Of a DNA stretch of 7,133 bases, positions 1 to 5,043 are shown one piece after another. The first letter of the stretch is position 1. Every line of letters begins with the position of its first letter. The DNA is from Pseudomonadota bacterium. GTDB taxonomy: Bacteria > Pseudomonadota > Alphaproteobacteria > Micropepsales > Micropepsaceae. The position numbers were made by a program, and so were the translations under genes. Location of the stretch: positions 1-7,133 of the forward strand of contig JAEZBK010000270.1 in NCBI GenBank assembly GCA_023427355.1. Direction: 5' to 3'. The notes under the pieces were generated by a model, which saw only the letters and a program-made list of their open reading frames with translations, was not told the origin of the DNA and did no database searches.

Positions 1-451
1 AATTGCCGCGCCAGACAAACCCCCACACGACCAGGATGAAGCCGACCGCCAGCAGCAGCACCTCCAGCGGCGCACCCGCCACGTTGACGCCGGTGTCCAA
101 GCCGACCAGCGTGTTGAGGTTGAGCGCCACCACCTTGGACTGGGTGGCGGCCGAGGCGATGCCGGACGCCACCACCGTCAGCCCCACCACATAGGTCAGC
201 CAGGGCAGGCGGAAGGCGCGCTGGGTGGCATAGGCCGCGCCCGCCGCGCGCGGATAGCGCGAGGCGATGGAGGCATAGGAGAGGCCGGTCAGCAGCGCCG
301 CCGTCATGGCCAGCAGGAAGGCCATCCACATGGCCCCGCCCATCACGCCGGCGGCCCGCCCGACCAGGCCGTAAATGCCCGCGCCCAGCATGGAGCCTAT
401 GCCATACAGCATCATCTGGCCGGGGCCGATCGTGCGCTTCAGTTCCGCCAT
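1..451 (-). CDS. APC-family amino-acid permease, N-terminal part (cut by window edge)
   Basis: Inner-membrane secondary transporter that probably takes up an amino acid or a related organic amine or acid; the substrate cannot be read from the sequence. The 150 visible residues begin MAELKRTIGPGQ. They then carry the unwound first-helix signature of the APC superfamily (GIGSMLGAGIYGLVG, residues 17-31), the substrate-binding backbone segment in this fold. Hydrophobic segments follow at about 40-60, 83-105 and 128-147. Between the second and third helices is the typical motif SRYPRAAGAAYATQRAF (64-80), an APC hallmark (YPxAGGxY). Full-length members have about 430-500 residues and 12 helices, so some two thirds lies beyond the left edge. 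The ATG at 451 is the only in-frame start compatible with this N-terminus, and a G-run at 461-465 region gives a weak ribosome site. The gene is divergent from the racemase-like gene, so the two may be co-regulated. Family call firm, substrate unknown. Confidence 0.9.
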   Translation of the reverse strand, partial: MAELKRTIGPGQMMLYGIGSMLGAGIYGLVGRAAGVMGGAMWMAFLLAMTAALLTGLSYASIASRYPRAAGAAYATQRAFRLPWLTYVVGLTVVASGIASAATQSKVVALNLNTLVGLDTGVNVAGAPLEVLLLAVGFILVVWGFVWRGN

Positions 452-482
452 GGCATGGCCCCCGCTTGCTGGCGGCCATGAT

Positions 483-503
483 GACAACAAATACAGGCTT
501 GTC
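483..503. repeat. Inverted repeat GACAA-N11-TTGTC, possible operator
   Basis: GACAA at 483-487 and TTGTC at 499-503 are perfect inverted 5-bp arms around an 11-bp AT-rich spacer. They sit about 30 bp upstream of the permease start and 70 bp upstream of the racemase start. The half-site spacing (16 bp centre to centre) would suit a dimeric repressor or a LysR-type activator. Arms this short can arise by chance, so the operator call is tentative. Confidence 0.25.
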
Positions 504-528
504 CAATCGCCACCGCTTGCGCCCTGCC

Positions 529-554
529 ACGGCCTTGCCCAAGGTGCGGGCCGT
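529..554. repeat. Small GC-rich dyad upstream of the racemase ribosome site
   Basis: ACGGCC (529-534) and GGCCGT (549-554) are inverted 6-bp arms around 14 bases. The loop region overlaps a second dyad, CCTTG-CC-CAAGG (533-544). Only one of the two hairpins could form at a time. The structure ends four bases before the ribosome-binding sequence and could affect translation, but GC-rich DNA yields such arms readily. There is no T-run, so it is not a terminator. Confidence 0.2.
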
Positions 555-557
555 TTC

Positions 558-567
558 AGGGAAGGGG
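558..567 (+). promoter_or_regulatory. Ribosome-binding site of the racemase-like gene
   Basis: The purine run AGGGAAGGGG lies five bases upstream of the ATG at 573. It decides the start: the same frame is open further upstream, back to an ATG at 375, but that would run through the permease N-terminus. It would also add 66 residues that the family lacks. Confidence 0.7.
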
Positions 568-572
568 CCATC

Positions 573-1652
573 ATGACCGACATCATCATCACCGGCGTCA
601 CCGTGCGGGCGGTCAATGTGCCCCTGTCCAAGCCGCACCAGACGGCGGGCGGCACCGTGATGTCCGCACCGCTGGTGCTGATTGACGTCAATACCGATGC
701 GGGCGTCACCGGCCGCACCTATCTGTTCTGCTACACGGCCTTCGCGCTCGCCCCCGTGGCGAAGCTGGTGGAGAGCTTTGGCGCGCTGATTACCGGCGAC
801 CGGCTGGCGCCGCTGGAAATCTTCGCCAAGCTGCAAGGGCGCCTGCGCCTTCTGGGGCCGCAGGGCCTTACCGGCATGGCGGCGGCGGGCATCGACATGG
901 CGGTGTGGGACGCGCTGGCGGTGGCGCAGGGCGTGCCGCTGGCGACGCTGCTGGGCGGCCGGCCGTCGCCGATTCCCGCCTATGCCAGTTGCGGCATGGG
1001 CGGCATCGAAGGCGCGCGCGAAGACGTTGGCGAAACGGTGGCGCTGGGCTTCGACACCATCAAGCTCAAGATCGGCTATGGCGATGTCGCACAGGATCGC
1101 GCGGTGCTGGCGGCGGCGCAAGACGCAGGCGGCGGCAAACTCAAATTGCTGGTGGATTACAACCAGTCGCTGGATGTGACATCGGCCATTGCGCGGGCGC
1201 GGGCGCTGGACGATCTGGGCCTGGTCTGGATCGAGGAGCCCGTCACCGCCGACGACTATAAGGGCCATGCGGCCATTGCCGCGGCGGCGCACACGCCGAT
1301 CCAGCTGGGCGAGAATATGTGGTCGCCGATGGATTTCGAAAAGGCGATCGCCGCCGGCTGCACCGACGGCATCATGCTGGACGTGATGAAGATTGGCGGG
1401 GTCACCGGCTGGATGCGGGCCGTGGCGCTGGCGCAAGTGCACGGCATCCGCGTCGCCAGCCATCTCTTCCCGGAAGTCAGCGCCCAGTTGATGAGCGTGA
1501 CGCCGGGCGCGCAATTGCTGGAATGGCAGGACTGGGTGGCGCCCGTGCTGGCAGACCCATTGACGGTGACCGGCGGCATCGCCCAGCCCAGCACCGTGCC
1601 GGGTTGCGGCATCGCCTGGAACGAGGCGGTGATCGCCAAATGCCTGGTCTGA
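573..1652 (+). CDS. Mandelate racemase-like enzyme (enolase superfamily, MR subgroup)
   Basis: Probable cytoplasmic, Mg2+-dependent enzyme that abstracts the alpha-proton of a carboxylic acid, as in racemisation or dehydration. It has 359 residues, the same length as my recalled Pseudomonas putida mandelate racemase, and aligns with it apparently without gaps. An N-terminal capping domain (about 1-125) precedes the (beta/alpha)7-beta barrel. Every MR landmark is at the same residue number: the K164-x-K166 base pair (DTIKLKIGYG), metal ligands D195, E221 and E247, the D270/H297 dyad (MLDVMKIGGVTGW; ASHLF) and E317. The pocket differs: V22, V26, H140 and L319 of the recalled mandelate enzyme are H22, G26, C140 and Q319 here, while V29, F52, Y54, S139 and L298 are kept. 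The substrate is therefore probably not mandelate, and no symbol is given. The start is set by the AGGGAAGGGG site and by match to the family N-terminus. The divergent permease may supply the substrate. Confidence 0.93.
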   Translation: MTDIIITGVTVRAVNVPLSKPHQTAGGTVMSAPLVLIDVNTDAGVTGRTYLFCYTAFALAPVAKLVESFGALITGDRLAPLEIFAKLQGRLRLLGPQGLTGMAAAGIDMAVWDALAVAQGVPLATLLGGRPSPIPAYASCGMGGIEGAREDVGETVALGFDTIKLKIGYGDVAQDRAVLAAAQDAGGGKLKLLVDYNQSLDVTSAIARARALDDLGLVWIEEPVTADDYKGHAAIAAAAHTPIQLGENMWSPMDFEKAIAAGCTDGIMLDVMKIGGVTGWMRAVALAQVHGIRVASHLFPEVSAQLMSVTPGAQLLEWQDWVAPVLADPLTVTGGIAQPSTVPGCGIAWNEAVIAKCLV

Positions 1653-1653
1653 G

Positions 1654-2502
1654 CTAGATCGCAATTCCCTGGATCGAAAGCCGCTCCATCACCAGGTTGA
1701 CGTTTTCCTTCACCGCCTGGCGCTTCTTGCCCATCCAGACAATGGCCTGGGTGCCCGGCGCATACTCCGCGCCGAGGGGCGCAGGGGTGATGGCGCTGAT
1801 GTGATCGGTCTCGATCGCCACCGCCTTGCCATCGGGCCGGGTCAGGTGCACGGCATGCACCAGGTTGGTGGGCGAATCCTTCAGGTATGCGGTGATCTGC
1901 TTCAGGTAATGGCGGGTCTCGCCCGGCAGGGCGCGCTTCTTGCGCAGGTGCAGTTCCCAGTTGCCCGGCCCGAAATTGTAGGCCGCGAACATGCCCGGAA
2001 AGCCATAGCGGTCCTTCAGCCAGCGCAGATAGGCAGCGCTGGCGAAGATGTTGTCCCGCACATTGAAGGGATCGGGGCCCAGCCCATGGCGGGCCGCCAT
2101 CTCGCGATAGGTGGCGGGCATGATCTGCATCAGGCCCTGCGCACCCGCCTGGCTGACGATGGGAACGTCGCCCGCCGTGACGGTGCGGCCGCCGGTTTCG
2201 TTGCGCATCACCGCACGCAGCCACATGGCGGGGATGCCGTGCTTCTGGGCCGCTTCGCGCACGATGGGGTTCCAGCGGTCCAGCAGGGTGCGCGGTCCCA
2301 GTTCGCTTTCCACCTCATGGACGCTGGGCGCGCGCGGCGCCGTCTCGCTGATGATTTGTGAGAGGCGCATCGCAACCGATGGCGCGTGCGTGCGTTCATG
2401 TTCCAGCCACAGCCCTGCTGCCAATGACAGCGAAAGCGCAAAAAGCAGCGTGGCGGAATATTCCAGGACAAGGCGAGGGCGGGGAATGACGGTCGGGGGC
2501 AC
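1654..2502 (-). CDS. Membrane-anchored lytic transglycosylase with SwrD/FlbD-like C-terminal domain
   Basis: Probable peptidoglycan lytic transglycosylase (SLT family), which cleaves the MurNAc-GlcNAc bond to give 1,6-anhydroMurNAc ends in the periplasm. From the GTG start it has 282 residues: a short cytoplasmic tail with arginines (7-10), one membrane segment (about 12-33), a linker, and an SLT domain (78-210). The SLT domain has catalytic Glu102 in RNETGG (the usual Glu-Ser is Glu-Thr here), AQGLMQIMPATY (121-132), AAYNFGPGNW (173-182) and ETRHYLKQI (195-203). Residues about 216-278 resemble the small SwrD/FlbD family: a LTRPDGK opening, an acidic-isoleucine strand, then a GKKRQAVKENVNLVMERL close. 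I chose the GTG at 2502 because GGAG lies six bases upstream. The 20 codons before it have low third-position GC, unlike the gene body. A TTG at 2562 would give 302 residues. Its stop lies one base from the racemase stop. Transglycosylase call firm, tail domain moderately sure. Confidence 0.88.
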   Translation of the reverse strand: MPPTVIPRPRLVLEYSATLLFALSLSLAAGLWLEHERTHAPSVAMRLSQIISETAPRAPSVHEVESELGPRTLLDRWNPIVREAAQKHGIPAMWLRAVMRNETGGRTVTAGDVPIVSQAGAQGLMQIMPATYREMAARHGLGPDPFNVRDNIFASAAYLRWLKDRYGFPGMFAAYNFGPGNWELHLRKKRALPGETRHYLKQITAYLKDSPTNLVHAVHLTRPDGKAVAIETDHISAITPAPLGAEYAPGTQAIVWMGKKRQAVKENVNLVMERLSIQGIAI

Positions 2503-2508
2503 TTCTGT

Positions 2509-2512
2509 CTCC
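2509..2512 (-). promoter_or_regulatory. Ribosome-binding site GGAG deciding the transglycosylase GTG start
   Basis: Read on the minus strand, GGAG is followed six bases later by the GTG at 2502. The competing TTG at 2562 has only a looser AAGGGG seven bases upstream. The codons between the two starts have A or T at most third positions, unlike the gene body. Both points favour the GTG. Confidence 0.5.
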
Positions 2513-2648
2513 GGCGCAAGAGTTTTCTGTCTCCCTGCTGGCGCAGGAAGCTGTTGAACCAATACTCATCCCCTTGCTGCAATCAGGACCCGGTCCGCGC
2601 GCATGGCGCGTCCCTGTTGCGGTCCTCAAAGGCGATTGCGCGCCCCTT

Positions 2649-2682
2649 CGAAAAGCACTGACGAACGTCAGGTCCCTTTTCG
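2649..2682. repeat. Compound dyad: CGAAAAG/CTTTTCG around TGACG-AA-CGTCA
   Basis: Outer arms CGAAAAG (2649-2655) and CTTTTCG (2676-2682) are perfect 7-bp inverted repeats. Nested between them is a second perfect dyad, TGACG-AA-CGTCA (2659-2670). The whole can fold into a two-part hairpin on either strand. It lies just downstream of the candidate transglycosylase promoter, so it would be in that gene's leader, or it could act in 3'-end formation for the TPR gene. A long U-tract, expected of an intrinsic terminator, is absent. Confidence 0.4.
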
Positions 2683-2708
2683 TTACGAAATCACTTTTGC
2701 GCCGTCAA
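2680..2708 (-). promoter_or_regulatory. Candidate promoter of the transglycosylase gene
   Basis: On the minus strand TTGACG (2703-2708) is a five-of-six match to the sigma-70 -35 box. It also fits the TTGACG start of the Caulobacter housekeeping consensus as I recall it. Seventeen bases later comes TAACGA (2680-2685), a poor -10 box. Transcription would begin near 2673 and leave a leader of about 170 bases. The -35 is convincing, the -10 is not. Confidence 0.25.
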
Positions 2709-2711
2709 CAA

Positions 2712-2737
2712 GGAACCTCGCGGAACCAGGAGGAACC
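2712..2737. repeat. Three GGAACC direct repeats at exact 10-bp spacing
   Basis: GGAACC occurs at 2712-2717, 2722-2727 and 2732-2737, each starting ten bases after the last, with non-identical filler between. Read on the minus strand these are GGTTCC sites lying just upstream of the candidate -35 element, centred about 42, 52 and 62 bases before the predicted start. Spacing near one helical turn puts them on the same DNA face, as in a cooperative activator site. The last copy also pairs with GTTCC at 2741-2745. Confidence 0.5.
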
Positions 2738-2767
2738 AAAGTTCCCCGATTCCATCCGTGTACGGAA

Positions 2768-5041
2768 TTATGCCGTGACCGCGAAGTTTTCCGGCGCCCG
2801 GCCTGCGCGATGATGCGCGATCATCACGCCATAGGCGGCTTCGAGATGCCGCGTGAAACGCGCGGTATCGAACAGGGCGCATGCCGCCCGCGCGTCTTCC
2901 AGCCGGGCGCGAAGGCCGGCCAGCAGCGCCTTGTCCTGCGCCAGGCGCAACGCCATGGCTTCATAGGCGTTCGTATTTTCCGTGATGAGTTCGGGCAGCC
3001 CAGCCGCCGTCAGCAGGCTGGCGGCGACACGGCCCGCAAAGGCGGTGCCGCGGCAGGTCAGAAGCGGCAGCCCCATCCACAGCGCATCGCTGCCCGTGGT
3101 GTGGGCATTGTAGGGCAGGCTGTCCAGGAACAGATCCGCCAGCGGAATGCGCGACAGATGCGCGTCCTGCATCATCAGTGGCGCGAAAATGATGCGATCC
3201 GCCGCCACGCCCTGCCGTTCGGCTTCGCGCCGCATATGGGCACAGGCGATGTCGCGATCCTGCAGCAGCCACAACACGCTGCCGGGGCACTGGCGCAGCA
3301 GCCGCATCCACAGGGCGAAGGTCTGTGGTCCCAGTTTGTAGCTCTGATTGAAGTTGCAGAACACGAAAGCGTCTTGCGGCAATCCATGCGCAGCACGGGC
3401 CCCCGGCAGCGGGCGCGCGCGCCTGCTGTCCGTGGCCTGGTAGCAATCGGGCATCCAGGCCACGGCCTCGTCATAGAAACGCTGCTCGCCCTCGGGGATC
3501 ACGATGCGATCCGCGATGATGTAATCCATGTAGGGCGCGCCCAGCGTGCCGGGAAAGCCCAGATAGTTGACCTGCACCGGCGCCGCGCGGCGCGCGAACA
3601 GGTTCATGCGCGGCTTGCCGAAATAGCCGTTCAGGTTGACCAGGATGTCCACGCCGGCGTCGCGCACCGCCTGTTCGGCTTCGTCGTCCGGCAAGGAGGC
3701 GATGGGCACCATCCGGTCGAAGGTCTTTTCCAGCCGCGCCCGCATCGCGCCGCCATCGTCATAGCCATTGTCGAAGGCAATGATCTCGAAGTCCCGCCGG
3801 TCATGGGCTTCATAGACACCGGCCATCAGATAGGCCGTGGCCTGCTCGCGAAACTCGGCGGAGACATAACCCACACGGATTCGCCCCGCCGCCCGCGCGC
3901 CCTGGCCGGCCGCCATCGGTGCGCGCGCCGGATAGTCTTGCGCCGCCAGGATCCGCGCACAGGCCTGCAGCGCGGCCGGGTCGTGCGCGATCGCCTGATA
4001 GGCGAAGGGCTTTACGACATGGCCTCCGGCGGCCACGCCCGCATCCAGCCCTGCGCGGCCGACCTCGAAGCCGTCCCAGTCACAGGCTTGCATCTTCACA
4101 TAGAAAATTTCGCCTTCCAGCCAGGGCAGGTCCGGCTTCAACGCCAGGGCGCGTTCCAGGTCGGCGCGCGTACCCGCATAATCTTCCTGCATCGCCCAGC
4201 GCAGATAGCCGCGATTGGCCAATGCATTGGCCAGGTTGGGGTCCAGCCGCACGGCATGGTCGAAACTGTCCAGCGCTTCCTGGTCGCGCCCCAACGTGCG
4301 CAGCACGCCGCCACGGCGATTCCAGAGTTCGGCATTGTCGGGCACCAGCGCCAGCAGCCGCTCATAATCCGCCAACGCCTCGGCCGGCCGGCCGATACCC
4401 GACAGCACCAGCGCCCGGTTGACCAGCGAGGGGACATGCGAGGGTTGCAACGCCAATGCGCGCTTCAGGTCGGCCAGCGCCACCTGCATCTCGCCCTGCA
4501 CATAGGCCAGCAGCGCGCGGTTGTTCAGCGCATCCAGATGTCCGGGCCGCCGTGCCAGCAGCCGGTCATAGGCCTCTCGTGCTTCGGCCGTGAGGCGCAG
4601 GTCTTCCAGCGACAGGGCATGGAGGAACGCCGCCCCATCATGCGCAGGATCGAGCGCGGTCGCCCGCGCCGCCAGGGTGCAGGCGTCCTCCACGCGCCCC
4701 AGCGCATGCAGGGCCGCGCCCTGCTGGAACGGGATTTCCGCCAGGTCGGGGCGCGCAGCGGCGGCGCGCGCCAGCGGCTCCAGCGCCTCCTGCGGGCGCC
4801 CCAGATGGCGCAGCGCCATGCCCAGATTGACCAGGATGGAGACGTCGCCGTCCCTGCGCGTCAATGCCAGGCGCAGGAATTCCACCGCCTCGGCGAAGCG
4901 GCTGGTCTGCATGCACAGGATGCCCAACTGGTAAGGCGGGGCTGCCGCCTGGGGTTCTTGCGCCAGCGCCTGGCGATACAGCAGCTCGGCGTCCGCCAGC
5001 CGCCCCTGCTGGTGCAGGGCCATGGCCTGCTGCAGCGACAC
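2768..5041 (-). CDS. TPR protein with SPINDLY-type O-GlcNAc transferase domain
   Basis: Probable cytoplasmic glycosyltransferase that moves a sugar from a nucleotide donor to protein Ser/Thr; donor and targets unknown. The 757 residues divide into about nine tetratricopeptide repeats (2-304, e.g. LQQAMALHQQGRLADAELLY and NRRGGVLRTLGRDQEALDSF), a linker (305-385) and a family-41 catalytic domain (386-740). OGT landmarks are VGYVSAEF (390-397), DILVNLNGYFG (465-475), NYLGFPGTLGAPYMDYIIADR (492-512), FNQSYK with Lys569 (human K842), His628 (human H901 by recall) and the nucleotide-binding HTTGSDALWMG (647-657). Position 400 is Gln where human OGT has H498. The GTG at 5041 is chosen because it completes the first TPR helix and lies two bases after the malic enzyme stop, suggesting coupled translation; an ATG at 5023 is the alternative. 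It shares an operon with malic enzyme. Family call firm; activity uncertain because of Gln400. Confidence 0.92.
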   Translation of the reverse strand: MSLQQAMALHQQGRLADAELLYRQALAQEPQAAAPPYQLGILCMQTSRFAEAVEFLRLALTRRDGDVSILVNLGMALRHLGRPQEALEPLARAAAARPDLAEIPFQQGAALHALGRVEDACTLAARATALDPAHDGAAFLHALSLEDLRLTAEAREAYDRLLARRPGHLDALNNRALLAYVQGEMQVALADLKRALALQPSHVPSLVNRALVLSGIGRPAEALADYERLLALVPDNAELWNRRGGVLRTLGRDQEALDSFDHAVRLDPNLANALANRGYLRWAMQEDYAGTRADLERALALKPDLPWLEGEIFYVKMQACDWDGFEVGRAGLDAGVAAGGHVVKPFAYQAIAHDPAALQACARILAAQDYPARAPMAAGQGARAAGRIRVGYVSAEFREQATAYLMAGVYEAHDRRDFEIIAFDNGYDDGGAMRARLEKTFDRMVPIASLPDDEAEQAVRDAGVDILVNLNGYFGKPRMNLFARRAAPVQVNYLGFPGTLGAPYMDYIIADRIVIPEGEQRFYDEAVAWMPDCYQATDSRRARPLPGARAAHGLPQDAFVFCNFNQSYKLGPQTFALWMRLLRQCPGSVLWLLQDRDIACAHMRREAERQGVAADRIIFAPLMMQDAHLSRIPLADLFLDSLPYNAHTTGSDALWMGLPLLTCRGTAFAGRVAASLLTAAGLPELITENTNAYEAMALRLAQDKALLAGLRARLEDARAACALFDTARFTRHLEAAYGVMIAHHRAGRAPENFAVTA

Positions 5042-5043
5042 GC

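Larger units (their letters stand above)
452..572. promoter_or_regulatory. Divergent intergenic region between permease and racemase-like gene
   Basis: These 121 bp separate two divergently transcribed genes and must hold the promoter of each unless one depends on distant transcription. No strong -35/-10 pair stands out. For the permease, a weak candidate on the minus strand is TTGGAC (503-508) with CATCAT (480-485) at 17-bp spacing, poor at the -35. For the racemase I see no credible -10 box, only GC-rich DNA. The AT-richest part, 481-510, overlaps a GACAA/TTGTC dyad. The arrangement would suit a shared regulator, but none is encoded in the window. Confidence 0.5.
2503..2767. promoter_or_regulatory. 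Intergenic region upstream of the transglycosylase, downstream of the TPR gene
   Basis: This is 265 bp between two minus-strand genes, more AT-rich than its surroundings and dense with short symmetries. In minus-strand order it holds a GGAAC-TTTG-GTTCC stem (2732-2745) that overlaps the last of three GGTTCC repeats, then a candidate -35/-10 pair (2680-2708) and a palindrome TTTCG-TTA-CGAAA (2678-2690). After these come a compound dyad (2649-2682), an 11-bp dyad GGACC-C-GGTCC (2586-2596), and the ribosome site at 2509-2512. No classic hairpin plus T-run terminator follows the TPR gene, so read-through into the transglycosylase gene is possible. No short gene in it is convincing. Confidence 0.55.

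Noticed and set aside
375..572. N-terminal extension of the racemase-like gene to an ATG at 375
   Set aside because: The extra 66 residues would overlap the permease N-terminus and are absent from the family. The ATG at 573 has a good ribosome site and matches the family start.
1256..2224. A 322-codon minus-strand frame across the racemase and transglycosylase junction
   Set aside because: It is out of frame with the transglycosylase and antisense to the racemase, both of which show conserved motifs. Its own product shows none.
2732..2745. Intrinsic terminator GGAAC-TTTG-GTTCC after the TPR gene
   Set aside because: The stem is only five to seven pairs and no T-run follows it on the minus strand.
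2712..2760. GGAAC motifs as -35 elements of an EcfG general-stress promoter (GGAAC-N16/17-CGTT)
   Set aside because: I looked for CGTT 16-17 bases after each GGAAC on both strands and found none, and plus-strand promoters here would only read into the 3' end of the TPR gene.
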